A stretch of DNA of 64,000 nucleotides from Nitrosospira lacus (GTDB lineage Bacteria; Pseudomonadota; Gammaproteobacteria; Burkholderiales; Nitrosomonadaceae). A program made the translations under genes and the position numbers. Positions 10,404 through 20,209 of the stretch are shown piece after piece. The DNA is taken from positions 2,637,137 to 2,701,136 of the forward strand of contig NZ_CP021106.3 in assembly GCF_000355765.4 (NCBI RefSeq). Direction: 5' to 3'. The notes under the pieces were generated by a model. That model made no database searches. It saw nothing but the letters and a program-made list of their open reading frames with translations, and was not told the origin of the DNA. Numbering within the stretch: the stretch's first letter is position 1; each line of letters begins with the position of its first letter.

Positions 10404-12644
10404 ATGAGAAAGCACAATAGCCGGGCTTATCCTGATTTCAAGAAACTGTTCGAGTCGGCACCCGATCTATATCTTGTCTTGTCTCCTGATCTCAAAATTG
10501 TTGCCGCCAGCGACGCCTACTTGCATGCGACCATGATCAAACGCGAGGAGGTGCTGGGCCATCCCATGCTGGAGATATTTCCGGATAACCCCGGCGAGCC
10601 GAACGCAACTGGCAGTAAAAACCTCAGAACCTCGCTGGAACGCGTGGTGTCGAGCAAAGTCGTCGACGCCATGGCGCTGCAGAAGTACGACGTGCAACGC
10701 CCCGGGGGCGATGGCGACTTTGAGGAACGATACTGGAGCCCCATGAATTCTCCGGTTATCGGGTCTGATGGAGAATTGCAGTATATTATTCACCGCGCTG
10801 AAGACGTCACCAATTATGCTCGGCTTAAGCAGCGTGGCGACAAGCAAAACGAGATGACCGAGGCTTTGCGTTCGCAGGCTCAAAAAATGGAACTGGAGAT
10901 ATTTCAGCGGGCGCAGCAGATTCAGGACACAAACCGTAAGCTGGAAGACACCAACCGGGCACTTTCGCGAGCGCGAGAGGAAGCCGATTCCGCCAACCGC
11001 GCAAAAAGTACGTTTCTCGCCACCATGAGCCACGAGATCAGAACCCCCATGAACGGCGTTCTCGGCATGCTCGAACTTCTTTCGCTCACCAAGCTCGATG
11101 CCGAGCAGTACACCATGCTTGAAGTTGTGCGCGAATCGGGCAAAACGCTGCAAAGAATTATTGATGACATTCTGGATTTCTCCAAGATTGAAGCCGGCAA
11201 GCTCGAAGTCGTACCGGAAGTTGTATCGATTGCGGAGGTCATTAACAGCGTGATCAATCTTTACCGTGGAAATGCGAGCAGCAAGGGCTTGTTGCTCAAA
11301 ATAGCCATTGACCCGAAAATCAGCCCTGCCGTGTTGGTGGACGGATTGCGTCTGCGCCAGATCCTTAGCAACCTTGTCAGCAATGGAATCAAGTTTACTT
11401 CTGACGGCGGCATAGACATTTCCGCAAATCTTGTCAGGCGATCCGGGCGTCATATTGTGGTCCGCTTCGAAGTGAGAGACACCGGTATCGGCATTCCGTC
11501 GGCAATGCAGGATCAGCTTTTTCATCCTTTCAGTCAGGCTGAAAGCATGACCGTTCATAAATTCGGAGGCACGGGCCTTGGTCTTACTATTTCCCGGCGG
11601 CTTGCAGAGATGATGGGGGGTTCCATTGAAATGGAGAGTGAACCGGGCAAAGGCACCACGATAATTCTCACGTTGTCACTTCCCATCGCGGATCCGAAAG
11701 ATCTTTCTCATTTTAACCGGGATGACGGGAAAAAATGGAAAAGCAAAAAAAAACGCACAATACTTGGACGCCGTATAGCACCCACCGTCAAGCAATCCGA
11801 AGCTGAAAAGACGCTGGTACTGGTGGTGGATGACCATCCTACCAACCGCAAGCTTCTGATGCGGCAGGTCAATATATTGGGCTACGCCTGCGAGATTGCA
11901 GAAAATGGCTTGCAGGCATGGGACAAGTTGCAGCACGCACGATTTGCGTTGGTATTGACCGATTGCAACATGCCCGATATGGATGGCTATGAATTGACGC
12001 GAAAAATTCGCGAAATGGAAAGCCGCAATTGCGCTAAACCTATTCCGATCATCGCCTGCACGGCCAATGCTCTGGGAGGCGAAGCAGAAAGATGCTTTGC
12101 TGCCGGTATGGATGATTATCTTGCCAAGCCGGTTGAGCTGTATGAATTGGTCGACAAGCTTGACAGATGGCTTCCCATCCCCGCTGCAGGAAGCGCATCA
12201 TCCGAGGAATTGCCGTATGGGAATACGAAGTGGCACTCCAGCACGATATCGGTCAATGCGGCCATTCCTATTGACCGATCAGCACTTGCCGGCATCTCGG
12301 GGGGTGATGAAATAATCGAACGGGATATCCTGATCGACTTTCGTCGCGTCAATGACGAAGATGCAATCATGCTCAGGAACGCCGTGATCAAAGGCGATAA
12401 TCCCCAGATTATCCGTGCCTCGCATCGCATCAAAGGCGCGAGCACGATGATCGGAGCTATCAATCTCGCCGCGGTTTGTGATCGTATCGAGAGCGCCAGC
12501 CGCTCCGACGATCAGGCGGCGATCCACGCGAGCATGAGCGATTTTAGCTACGAGTTGAACCAGTTAAATACCTATCTGGATACATTTGACGCTTTGTATG
12601 CGAAGTCGCGAGAAAAATCCAAAAAAAGCCGCAGGTTAAAATGA
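10404..12644 (+). CDS. Hybrid sensor histidine kinase (PAS-HisKA-HATPase-REC-Hpt)
   Basis: 746 residues with no membrane segment, so a cytoplasmic sensor. Domains: PAS (about 10-135), coiled coil (145-200), HisKA with the phospho-accepting His210 in [11 protein letters not shown], ATPase domain with DTGIGIP and [14 protein letters not shown] (to about 425), receiver domain with phospho-acceptor Asp520 in [13 protein letters not shown] and the conserved Lys of YLAKP, and a C-terminal histidine phosphotransfer domain with His674 in [10 protein letters not shown]. All residues for a four-step phosphorelay are present. Its stop overlaps the start of the downstream REC-EAL protein (ATGA at 12641-12644), which is the obvious relay target. 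The signal sensed by the PAS domain is unknown. Confidence 0.93.
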   Translation: MRKHNSRAYPDFKKLFESAPDLYLVLSPDLKIVAASDAYLHATMIKREEVLGHPMLEIFPDNPGEPNATGSKNLRTSLERVVSSKVVDAMALQKYDVQRPGGDGDFEERYWSPMNSPVIGSDGELQYIIHRAEDVTNYARLKQRGDKQNEMTEALRSQAQKMELEIFQRAQQIQDTNRKLEDTNRALSRAREEADSANRAKSTFLATMSHEIRTPMNGVLGMLELLSLTKLDAEQYTMLEVVRESGKTLQRIIDDILDFSKIEAGKLEVVPEVVSIAEVINSVINLYRGNASSKGLLLKIAIDPKISPAVLVDGLRLRQILSNLVSNGIKFTSDGGIDISANLVRRSGRHIVVRFEVRDTGIGIPSAMQDQLFHPFSQAESMTVHKFGGTGLGLTISRRLAEMMGGSIEMESEPGKGTTIILTLSLPIADPKDLSHFNRDDGKKWKSKKKRTILGRRIAPTVKQSEAEKTLVLVVDDHPTNRKLLMRQVNILGYACEIAENGLQAWDKLQHARFALVLTDCNMPDMDGYELTRKIREMESRNCAKPIPIIACTANALGGEAERCFAAGMDDYLAKPVELYELVDKLDRWLPIPAAGSASSEELPYGNTKWHSSTISVNAAIPIDRSALAGISGGDEIIERDILIDFRRVNDEDAIMLRNAVIKGDNPQIIRASHRIKGASTMIGAINLAAVCDRIESASRSDDQAAIHASMSDFSYELNQLNTYLDTFDALYAKSREKSKKSRRLK

Positions 12645-13846
12645 CCATGCCGATAGCGAATTTGCGCTTCCTCGTCGTGGACGATCACGAATTCCAGCGT
12701 GCGATGTTAAAACGAATGCTCCAATCTCTCGGCGCACAGCATATATACGAGGCAGCCGATGGTATTGAAGCGCTCGACATTCTGCGCCGTGAAGATCGGT
12801 GCTTCGATATTATTCTCAGCGATCTTGAGATGCCGGAGATGGATGGCATGGAATTCATCAGGCATTTGGGAGAGCTCACAACTGGCGTTTCAGTCATCCT
12901 CATCAGTGCCTTGGAGCCGTCTCTTATAGCTTCGGTCGAGACCATGACACAAGCATATGGCATCAATCTCCTCGGTGCCATGGAAAAACCTATCCTGATG
13001 CCGCAACTTGAAGCACTGATCAGTCTCCACAAGCCCTGTCAAACAAAACAGAAACAGTCATGTGTTGCGCAGGAGTTCACGCTGAAGGAGATTATCGACG
13101 GACTGAGAAGCAATGAATTTGAAGCTTTTTTTCAGCCCAAGTGCGAATTGGCTACAGGGCATATAACCGGAGCCGAGGCGCTTGCACGCTGGCGTCATCC
13201 GGAAAAAGGCATTATTCCGCCGGCCGCATTCATCAAACCAATGGAAGACAATGGACTCATTGATGACCTCACGTGGATCATGCTCAGAAAAGCTGTGGCG
13301 TTTCGCCCCATGTGGGGGGATATAAGCCGGAAAGCAGGAACATTGTCTGTTAATCTGTCCACCCAATCGCTAGGCGAAGTCGACATGGCCGGCCGGATCA
13401 TAGAGATTGTGCACACCGAAAAACTTGAGCCCGAGCAAATAATTCTGGAGGTGACGGAGTCAGCAGCCGCGACCGATGTCGGCAAGGTGCTGGAAAATCT
13501 CTCGCGCCTGCGCATGAGGGGCTTTGGCTTATCCATCGACGATTACGGTACCGGTTATTCGTCAATGCAGCAGCTTATGAGAATTGCATTCACCGAACTC
13601 AAAATCGATCGTTCCTTTGTCGCGGATGCAATAAAACATGAATCCGCGAGAGTCATTCTTGAATCAAGTCTTAATATGGCAAGAAAACTCAAAATGAAAA
13701 CGGTTGCTGAGGGCGTTGAAACCCAACCGGACTGGGATTTGCTCTGTGAGCTCGGCTGCGAGTGCGCCCAAGGATATTTTATCGCGAAACCGATGGAAGC
13801 CGATGCTTTTGCGGATTGGATTCAGGATTGGGAACGGGCTGTATGA
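12641..13846 (+). CDS. Response regulator with EAL c-di-GMP phosphodiesterase domain
   Basis: 401 residues: an N-terminal receiver domain with Asp61 ([12 protein letters not shown]) and a C-terminal EAL domain starting near 150. The catalytic signature is intact: EALARWRHP (E179-L181), EVTESAA, the DDYGTGYSS loop, [13 protein letters not shown] and QGYF. An active phosphodiesterase that degrades c-di-GMP to pGpG is therefore expected. The start ATG overlaps the stop of the upstream hybrid kinase by four bases, so the two are translationally coupled and probably form a phosphorelay controlling c-di-GMP level. Confidence 0.93.
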   Translation: MTMPIANLRFLVVDDHEFQRAMLKRMLQSLGAQHIYEAADGIEALDILRREDRCFDIILSDLEMPEMDGMEFIRHLGELTTGVSVILISALEPSLIASVETMTQAYGINLLGAMEKPILMPQLEALISLHKPCQTKQKQSCVAQEFTLKEIIDGLRSNEFEAFFQPKCELATGHITGAEALARWRHPEKGIIPPAAFIKPMEDNGLIDDLTWIMLRKAVAFRPMWGDISRKAGTLSVNLSTQSLGEVDMAGRIIEIVHTEKLEPEQIILEVTESAAATDVGKVLENLSRLRMRGFGLSIDDYGTGYSSMQQLMRIAFTELKIDRSFVADAIKHESARVILESSLNMARKLKMKTVAEGVETQPDWDLLCELGCECAQGYFIAKPMEADAFADWIQDWERAV

Positions 13847-14181
13847 TCTTAAGCTTACCGGCGCTTCCGATGGGATTAAATAGCGATCAGCCCGCTCGAT
13901 TTGCCCGCTCTTTTCGTTTGTATCTCTATCAAGCTTGGAAATCCGTGCGTAACAGCTCGTTCGAGCGCGGATTTCCGATTCCGTGCCTTGTCATAGCCAA
14001 CCCCGCTCCCTCGTCATGCCGCCAGATTACAACGCAGGAGCGCGGTCATCAAGAAAACCGCTGAAGTTTGCGACAGCTTGGATAAGATTAAATAATTCGG
14101 TGGGAGCACATGGTTCTTAACAATTTCAGTCGGCCCGGTCTTACTGCTCTACTTGACAAAATAATGAGATAACTCCGTCAG
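13847..14181. other. Intergenic region with a nested stem-loop
   Basis: 335 bases between convergent genes. No convincing gene. An inverted repeat GGAAATCCG (13937-13945) / CGGATTTCC (13968-13976) encloses a second small hairpin GCTCG-TT-CGAGC (13955-13966). There is no T run next to it, so it is not a classical terminator. A 100-codon frame crossing 13762-14064 overlaps the EAL gene and looks spurious. Confidence 0.45.
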
Positions 14182-14991
14182 TTATTTGTCCCGCTCCATC
14201 TGCCTCACTCTCTCAAAGAAGCATACCGCCGCCGCTGCGGCTGCGTTCAACGATTCGGTTCGGCCCCGCATGGGAATGCTGATTTGCTCGCCGCTTGCCT
14301 GCAGCACCGCATCCGACAGCCCCACACCCTCATTGCCGAACACGAACGCGATCGAGCCGGTCAATCGGGTCTGGTAAAGACTTATTTTCGCGCACAGCGT
14401 GGTAGCAATGACCTTGCCGCTGAACGCTCGCGCTACTTCCACCAGATCGGATCGTTCATGAACACGCAGCAGAAAATGTGCGCCCATGGCGGCACGCAGC
14501 GTCTTGGGCGACCAGGCATCCGCGCAACCATCAGAAAGATAGACGTCGCTTGCACCCGCGGCGGCGGCGGAACGCAGGATGGAGCCCAGATTTCCGGGGT
14601 CCTGTATGGCTTCGAGCAGCACACAAAAAAGGGCGTCCCTTTCACCCCCATCCTGAGCTGCAGGCTTGATTGCGGCCGGAGGAATGCATATCAGCGCCAT
14701 AATACCGATGGGCGTTTTTACCGGAGAAGCCTCGCGGAACAGTGCGTCGCTCAGCACAACCATGTCTGTGCCCGCTTTCTGCTCCGCCAGCAAACGCTTT
14801 ATCTCCGTGTTCTCGCAACCCGACACGCTCACGATAAGGGTTTTTGGCGAACCTGACGCCAGAAAGTAGGCGCTGATCAGATGAATGCCGTCAAGCAGCG
14901 TCAATCTGGTTGCTCTACGTTGCCGGGCGGAATCTTCCAGCTTGATGAGTTGCCTGAAGAACGGATTATCGCGAGAGGTAATGACTTTCAT
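14182..14991 (-). CDS. TrmH/SpoU-family RNA 2'-O-methyltransferase
   Basis: 269 residues. A short N-terminal substrate-binding domain (SRDNPFFRQLIKLEDSARQRR) is followed by a SPOUT methyltransferase domain with its three motifs: LLEAIQDPGNLGSILRSA (motif 1 with the Asn and catalytic Arg), VFGNEGVGLS (motif 2) and SIPMRGRTESLNAAAAAAV (motif 3). Such enzymes transfer a methyl group from S-adenosylmethionine to a ribose in rRNA or tRNA. The target nucleotide cannot be fixed from sequence alone; a 23S rRNA target is typical of this subgroup. No strong ribosome-binding site is seen before ATG 14991. Confidence 0.9.
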   Translation of the reverse strand: MKVITSRDNPFFRQLIKLEDSARQRRATRLTLLDGIHLISAYFLASGSPKTLIVSVSGCENTEIKRLLAEQKAGTDMVVLSDALFREASPVKTPIGIMALICIPPAAIKPAAQDGGERDALFCVLLEAIQDPGNLGSILRSAAAAGASDVYLSDGCADAWSPKTLRAAMGAHFLLRVHERSDLVEVARAFSGKVIATTLCAKISLYQTRLTGSIAFVFGNEGVGLSDAVLQASGEQISIPMRGRTESLNAAAAAAVCFFERVRQMERDK

Positions 14992-15029
14992 CGAATTTCA
15001 TTGACGAGCCGATACGAAGTACTTTCCGA

Positions 15030-15632
15030 CTAGGCCACATCTGCGCCTGTCCCCTGCCCAAATGATTCCATCGGAATCGCCTGGTATTTGACCTCCAGGA
15101 TTTCCAGCTCTTCCGTTCCGCCCGGCGCGCGCAATGTCACTACGTCCCCTTCCTGCGCCTTGATCAGGGCTCGTGCCATGGGCGAAATCCAGCTGATGTA
15201 GCCTCGGGATGTATCAATCTCGTCAACGCCCACGATTGAAACCGTTTTTTCCTCGCCTTTCTGATTGGCGAAGGTGATCGTGGCACCGAAGAAAATTCTG
15301 TCTGTATCGTCCCTCGGCGCGGCAGGGTCCACGACTTCGGCCATATCGAGCCGCTTGGTGAGAAAGCGAATGCGCCGGTCGATTTCACGCAGCCGCTTCT
15401 TGCCGTAGATATAATCGCCGTTTTCCGAACGGTCGCCATTCCCAGCGGCCCACGATACCATAGCCGTCACCTGGGGACGCTCCTTGTTCATCAACCAGAG
15501 AAACTCATTCATCAGCCGCGCATAGCCGCCCGGCGTGATGTAGTTTCTACTTCCGGTGGGAATAGGATTGACAGCTTCTTCTTCGCCAACATCCTCGATC
15601 GGCTCGGTTTCCTTGGTAAATGCCTTATTCAT
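15030..15632 (-). CDS. greB: Transcription elongation factor GreB
   Basis: GreB enters the secondary channel of RNA polymerase and stimulates cleavage of backtracked RNA. 200 residues with the N-terminal coiled coil carrying the acidic tip (GNGDRSENGDY) and the C-terminal FKBP-like domain (GYISWISPMARALIKAQEGD). The sequence PGGYARLMNEF and the extended N terminus are GreB-like rather than GreA-like. The frame reaches a TTG at 15653, but ATG 15632 with GAAGG upstream is the better start. It is divergent from the nnrS-family gene at 15688. Confidence 0.93.
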   Translation of the reverse strand: MNKAFTKETEPIEDVGEEEAVNPIPTGSRNYITPGGYARLMNEFLWLMNKERPQVTAMVSWAAGNGDRSENGDYIYGKKRLREIDRRIRFLTKRLDMAEVVDPAAPRDDTDRIFFGATITFANQKGEEKTVSIVGVDEIDTSRGYISWISPMARALIKAQEGDVVTLRAPGGTEELEILEVKYQAIPMESFGQGTGADVA

Positions 15633-15687
15633 GTGCCGAACACCTTCTCTCAAGTAGAATGGACCTGATCCAGCTACCGGTTATTAT

Positions 15688-16929
15688 ATGAATAATCCCG
15701 CCTCTCATTGGCACCATCTCTCCGCAGCGCCCCATCGCGGTATGTTCCTGGCCGGCACGCTGCAGGGAGTGCTGACGCTATTATGGTGGGTAGTCGAGCT
15801 CGCCGGACGCTACGGCGTCGCCGGCACCGCATCAGCATGGAGCATTGCTCCGACTTGGGCGCATGCTTTTCTGATGATTTATGGTTTTTTCTCGTTCTTT
15901 ATCCTGGGCTTCCTGTTCACTACTTTCCCCAATTGGATGAATGGAGAAAAAATTCAGCCACGGCACTTTTCCGCTTCCAGCCTGCTGATGGCAGGTGGCA
16001 TTGTGCTTTTTTATCTTGGTTTGGAGGCTGGTGAACTGATTGCAGCCGCAGGCGTTGCGACGCTGCTGACGGGATTCAGTATAGCGATTTATGCGCTGCT
16101 GCGCGTTCTATTCGGAGTAAAGAATCAGGACAGGCGCCACTCAATTGCCGCCAGTCTGGCGCTGATAGGCGGTTGGTTGGGCATAGCCGCTTGTCTGCTG
16201 TGGTTATTGACAGAAAACAGGGCATTGCTGGATTTTTCCCGCAGCGCCGGGATCTGGTTTTTCCTGCTGCCAATTGTCATGACCGTCAGCCACCGCATGA
16301 TTCCATTTTTCTCCAGCCGGGTACTTGAAGATTATGTGCTGATCAGACCCTACTGGATACTCTGGCTGATGCTTGCCTGTTCAGCGGGCCACGGCATATT
16401 GCAGTTATGGGAAGCGGCATTCTCCTACCTGTGGCTATTTGATCTGCCGCTGGCCGCAAGCGCCTTGTATTTATCTTTTACCTGGGGATTATTACGCAGT
16501 TTCCGTGTCCATCTCCTGGCGGTGCTGCATATCGCATTTGCCTGGCTGGGGCTGTCGATGCTGCTGTATGGTATGCAGAGCCTGGTGTTTCTGGCTAGCG
16601 ACGGGACATTATTGATATTCGGCCTTGCACCCTTGCATGCACTTGCAATCGGGTATTTCGCCAGCATGGTGCTGGGGATGGCTTCACGCGTCACGCTTGG
16701 ACATTCGGGACGGCCGCTTGTGCTGGATAAACTTGGTTGGCTGCTATTTCTGGGATTTCAGGCCGCTGTTTTATTCAGGATACTTCCGGATATCCTGCCC
16801 GCCGCCAGCGGTATGGCCCCTGGCTTGTACATGCTGGCAGGATTGACCTGGCTAATCTGTTTCACGCTCTGGGCGGTCCGCTATGCACCGCTTTACTGGC
16901 GACCTCGAGTTGACGGCAAGCCCGGCTAG
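15688..16929 (+). CDS. nnrS: NnrS-family haem-copper membrane protein
   Basis: 413 residues, almost entirely hydrophobic, about twelve membrane segments. The N-terminal APHRGMFLAGTLQGVLTLLWW and the FLFTTFPNWM segment are family hallmarks; several conserved histidines (for example in SHRMIPFF and LHALAIGYF) could bind haem. NnrS proteins protect cells against nitric oxide and nitrosative stress in denitrifiers and nitrifiers. That fits an organism handling reactive nitrogen, but no nor or nir gene is nearby to strengthen it. Divergent from greB. Confidence 0.9.
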   Translation: MNNPASHWHHLSAAPHRGMFLAGTLQGVLTLLWWVVELAGRYGVAGTASAWSIAPTWAHAFLMIYGFFSFFILGFLFTTFPNWMNGEKIQPRHFSASSLLMAGGIVLFYLGLEAGELIAAAGVATLLTGFSIAIYALLRVLFGVKNQDRRHSIAASLALIGGWLGIAACLLWLLTENRALLDFSRSAGIWFFLLPIVMTVSHRMIPFFSSRVLEDYVLIRPYWILWLMLACSAGHGILQLWEAAFSYLWLFDLPLAASALYLSFTWGLLRSFRVHLLAVLHIAFAWLGLSMLLYGMQSLVFLASDGTLLIFGLAPLHALAIGYFASMVLGMASRVTLGHSGRPLVLDKLGWLLFLGFQAAVLFRILPDILPAASGMAPGLYMLAGLTWLICFTLWAVRYAPLYWRPRVDGKPG

Positions 16930-16981
16930 TTACGCCAAAAGTCGTTTAGATTCAGATCAACAATGGCAAGAGCGAAATGTT

Positions 16982-17078
16982 AAAAATGACTAGATTTGAC
17001 ACCAGACAAGACGCAAGGAGGCGCATAGTATTCCTGTGCAACGACAAGCAACGCGCGTGACGCAATCCAGTCATTTTT
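16982..17078. repeat. 97-bp element with perfect 10-bp terminal inverted repeats (MITE-like), candidate repeat copy 2
   Basis: AAAAATGACT (16982-16991) and AGTCATTTTT (17069-17078) are perfect inverted copies enclosing 77 bases rich in GACGCAA words. The right end contains the stop codon of glk (TCA on the plus strand at 17071-17073), so the element abuts or supplies the gene's end. It lies between convergent nnrS and glk and could also fold into a long-loop bidirectional terminator, since both ends run into T or A tracts. The reverse complement shares ordered short words with 9887-10018. Confidence 0.4.
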
Positions 17079-18078
17079 TTAGCAGCATGTGCTGCGCCTC
17101 GCGTGTGGCGCCCAGTAACCCGGCGTTTGGGTTCATGACAACACGCACAGGGATCTCACTCATCAGCTCGGAGAAACGCCCCTTGGCGCAAAATGCCTTC
17201 ATGAAACCGCCTTCCTTCAATTTGTCGATGATTTTGGGTGCAATGCCGCCCGCTACGTACACGCCTCCGCGGCTCAGCGTTGACAGCGCCAGATTCCCGG
17301 CATAAGCACCGTATATTTCAACAAATAAATCCATCGCCATTACTGCAAGGGGATGCTTATGATTGAATGCGAGATCTGCCACCCGCGCCGCGCAGTCACC
17401 CCCTAGACTGGCTTGCACCGGGTCCGGGGCATCGTTCGGATGATGAAAATTGAGAAACTCGAAAATATTGGTCAATCCCGGTCCGGATAGTAGTCGCTCA
17501 ACCGATACATGGCCAAACTTCTTCCGTAAATATTGGAGCAAGTGATCTTGCAATTCATCTGCAGGAGCAAAATCCACATGCCCTGCCTCGCTGGGCAACG
17601 GTATATAACGGTCGCCTTGCCAAATCAGCCATGCCACGCCCATGCCGGTGCCCGCACCGAGCACAACACCCATCTCCTTGTCGTAAGACACCCCCGCCTG
17701 CAACGCCACGAAATCGCTTGCAGATAAAATCTCGATGCTCAACGCCACGGCTTTAAAATCATTGATGAGCTTGACGGCGGGAATGGAGAATTCTCTTGCG
17801 ATAGCCGCGCTATCCATCACCCACGGCAAATTGGTAAGACTCGCCCTCTGCTTCGTGATCGGCCCTGCCACCGCAAAACAGGCAGATGCCGGATTGCCAC
17901 CCACTCCGGCCATCGCGGCACCATCCAGAAAATCCCTGAGCATATCGGAAAAATCCGGATAGTCACGGCTGGGATAGCGGCGTTCGTAGCACAACTGCAT
18001 ATCGCCATCAGTCGCCTCCGCCGCTCGCAGCAAAACCTTTGTGCCGCCAATATCGGCGCTGATGAAGTATTCGCTCAT
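17071..18078 (-). CDS. glk: Glucokinase
   Basis: Glk phosphorylates free glucose with ATP to glucose 6-phosphate. 335 residues. N-terminal phosphate motif ADIGGTKVLLR, sugar-binding segment LINDFKAVA, second phosphate motif GAGTGMGVAWL, the SEAGHVDFAP stretch and the C-terminal YVAGGIAPKI are all present. ATG 18078 overlaps the mtfA stop codon (ATGA), so it is preferred over an upstream in-frame GTG at 18090. The stop lies inside the right end of a 97-bp inverted-repeat element. Translational coupling to mtfA is notable because MtfA controls glucose uptake in enterobacteria. Confidence 0.94.
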   Translation of the reverse strand: MSEYFISADIGGTKVLLRAAEATDGDMQLCYERRYPSRDYPDFSDMLRDFLDGAAMAGVGGNPASACFAVAGPITKQRASLTNLPWVMDSAAIAREFSIPAVKLINDFKAVALSIEILSASDFVALQAGVSYDKEMGVVLGAGTGMGVAWLIWQGDRYIPLPSEAGHVDFAPADELQDHLLQYLRKKFGHVSVERLLSGPGLTNIFEFLNFHHPNDAPDPVQASLGGDCAARVADLAFNHKHPLAVMAMDLFVEIYGAYAGNLALSTLSRGGVYVAGGIAPKIIDKLKEGGFMKAFCAKGRFSELMSEIPVRVVMNPNAGLLGATREAQHMLLKK

Positions 18079-18896
18079 GATTCGATCCACCGTTGTGCTG
18101 GATCCTGGCGGTAAAACAATGCCAGCTGCTCATACACCGCTGAAAAATGTATTTTCACTACCAGCGGCATCTCAAAAAATGCTTCACTCATGACAGCAAA
18201 GAACTCCGCAGGGCTCTCGGCTGCGTAGGGATCGATATAAGAGCCTAGACCAGGATCGATGTCATGTTCGATATGAGAATCGATAATCATTGCTTCCACC
18301 GCATCCACCTCCACGCAGAAATCCGCATAGGCTTTGCTGAATACTTCACTCCACGCTTGCTGGCTCATGCCGGCATGCAACGGAGGCGATCCGTTGGCGT
18401 CACCGTTCAGCATATCGAGCTTGTGAGCGAATTCGTGTATGACCACATTGTAGCCGACACCCGCCCCCACCGCGGCGGCATCTTCCCAGGAAAGAATCAC
18501 CGGTCCGCCGAGCCAGGATTCACCCGATACCGGCTCGCTCGCGTGATGCACCACCCCGGCCTCATCGGCATATTCGTAGTCACGAATGAATTCACCGGGA
18601 TAAACAATAATTTCGACCCAACCGTCGTAATAGTCCAGGTCGAGATTCAGAATCAGAATACAGGCCTGGGCCGCTATCACCACATGCATCTCCTCGGTGA
18701 CAATCAGTCCATGCGCCCCGCTTATTTGCTTGGCATGAAGAAACAGCGTGACGCATTCACGCAGGCGCTTCAGCTCGATCGGGCTCAGGCCCCGTAGAAA
18801 CCCGAGTTGCGCCAGCGTTTTTTTCCAGAGATCGTCGGGGATGGATTCGTTTTCAAGAATGCGGTGTCGATACCAGTCTTTAAAATTCCAGGACAT
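18075..18896 (-). CDS. mtfA: MtfA-family zinc peptidase
   Basis: 273 residues with the zinc-binding HEFAH motif at 154-158 followed by KLDMLNGDANG, the diagnostic MtfA signature, and a downstream Glu in SPAEFFAVMSEAFF. In E. coli MtfA is a zinc peptidase that binds and inactivates the glucose repressor Mlc, thereby raising PTS expression. Whether an Mlc homologue exists here cannot be seen. The gene directly precedes glk with a four-base overlap, which supports a shared role in sugar metabolism. Confidence 0.93.
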   Translation of the reverse strand: MSWNFKDWYRHRILENESIPDDLWKKTLAQLGFLRGLSPIELKRLRECVTLFLHAKQISGAHGLIVTEEMHVVIAAQACILILNLDLDYYDGWVEIIVYPGEFIRDYEYADEAGVVHHASEPVSGESWLGGPVILSWEDAAAVGAGVGYNVVIHEFAHKLDMLNGDANGSPPLHAGMSQQAWSEVFSKAYADFCVEVDAVEAMIIDSHIEHDIDPGLGSYIDPYAAESPAEFFAVMSEAFFEMPLVVKIHFSAVYEQLALFYRQDPAQRWIES

Positions 18897-18959
18897 TAAA
18901 GAACCTTTGATTCAGTCCCCAAATGACTGGCAAGGGGCGCGACGTCAGGGTTCCTAAAA

Positions 18960-20087
18960 TCAGTCCTCACCGGATTCCAGTGCATGTTTGCTTTCCAATT
19001 CCGGAACATCCACGTCGACCGCGTCTATTCGTGCAAAACGCTGACTGATCTTGCGGCTGGAAATATGCACCTCCTCCACATCCTGGTTGGCTTGGCGGAT
19101 ATGATCGGCGAGCTTCTTCATGCGTTCATCAAAACGCACAAAATCCTTACCGAGCCGGGAAAGCTCGTGCTTGATGATATGCACCTGCTCACGGGTTTCC
19201 ATGTCCTTCAGCACCGCGCGCGCAGTATTCAATACCGCCATCAGCGTTGTCGGCGAAACTATCCACACCTGCTTCTGCATGGCGTAATCCACTACATCGG
19301 AATGATACGCATGGATCTCGGCGAAAATCGCCTCGGCCGGGACAAACATCACCGCGCCGTCACAAGTTTCCGGCGGCAGGATGTATTTGCCGGCGATATC
19401 ATCCACATGTTTTTTTACGTCGACCTTGAATTGCTTTTGCGCTGCTGCCCGGCTGGCTTCATCCACATCGCGGTCGAACATGCGATGAAAGTTTTCCAGG
19501 GGAAATTTTGAATCCACCGCAACCATACCTGTGGGCGGGGGCAATCGCAAGACGCAATCCACGCGACTGCCATTGGAAAGCGTGTACTGCATGGTGTACG
19601 CAGCCACGGGTAAAATATTGCGCACCAGTGCTTCCAATTGCACCTCGCCGAATGCACCGCGCGAGCGTTTGTCGCCCAGCAGTTCCTGCAAACTCACCAT
19701 GTTCGTGGTGAGACTGTCTATTTTTTTCTGCGCCTCATCGATGGTTGCAAGCCGCGTCATGACGCTGGTAAAAGTTTCGTTGGTTTTCTTGAATCCTTCG
19801 TCAAGGCGCTCGGTGACACGTCCACTGATGTGGTCCAATCGCGCTTCCACCGTTCCACGCAACTGCTCGGAAGTTTTAACAAGCGCTTCGGATAGCCGGT
19901 CACCCTGATTCGCAAGTCCTTCATGCAAGTCCTTGAGCATGTCGCGGTGCTTGTCCTCCATCATCCTCGCTTGTTGCCCCAGCAGGTCACGCACCATGGA
20001 CGAAAGCATGCCCAGCCTGATCACCAGAAAAGCCATGGTTACCAGCAGGATGGCGGCGGCGGTAATAATCAGCAGGGTTTCAGGCAT
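18960..20087 (-). CDS. rmuC: DNA recombination protein RmuC
   Basis: RmuC limits recombination between inverted repeats and has a nuclease-like core. 375 residues from ATG 20087: an N-terminal membrane segment (LLIITAAAILLVTMAFLVIRLG), a long coiled coil (about 30-135), and the conserved RmuC domain with KRSRGAFGEVQLEALV, DSKFPLENF and the tail ending in a further coiled coil. The frame is open to 20213, but the extra 42 residues look non-coding and the membrane segment is typical of the true start. No strong ribosome-binding site is visible. Upstream lies mtfA's operon partner in the same direction, 63 bases from mtfA. Confidence 0.92.
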   Translation of the reverse strand: MPETLLIITAAAILLVTMAFLVIRLGMLSSMVRDLLGQQARMMEDKHRDMLKDLHEGLANQGDRLSEALVKTSEQLRGTVEARLDHISGRVTERLDEGFKKTNETFTSVMTRLATIDEAQKKIDSLTTNMVSLQELLGDKRSRGAFGEVQLEALVRNILPVAAYTMQYTLSNGSRVDCVLRLPPPTGMVAVDSKFPLENFHRMFDRDVDEASRAAAQKQFKVDVKKHVDDIAGKYILPPETCDGAVMFVPAEAIFAEIHAYHSDVVDYAMQKQVWIVSPTTLMAVLNTARAVLKDMETREQVHIIKHELSRLGKDFVRFDERMKKLADHIRQANQDVEEVHISSRKISQRFARIDAVDVDVPELESKHALESGED

Positions 20088-20209
20088 TATGTTGTAAAGT
20101 ATACTGGAGAAACTTGATTCGCAAGCAGCTTGTCGGACTTCCTGCCTTTCTGTGTTTTTCAGCCCTGTCAAATCCGGCTGGCAGCAGGAAAGCCGCTGCC
20201 ATACACCCA

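Noticed and set aside
13762-14064. 100-codon frame overlapping the end of the EAL gene
   Set aside because: It overlaps a well supported gene in another frame and reads through a structured intergenic region.
14154-14182. TTGACA at 14154-14159 as a promoter -35 box
   Set aside because: No -10 box at 16 to 18 bases, and the next gene in that direction is on the opposite strand.
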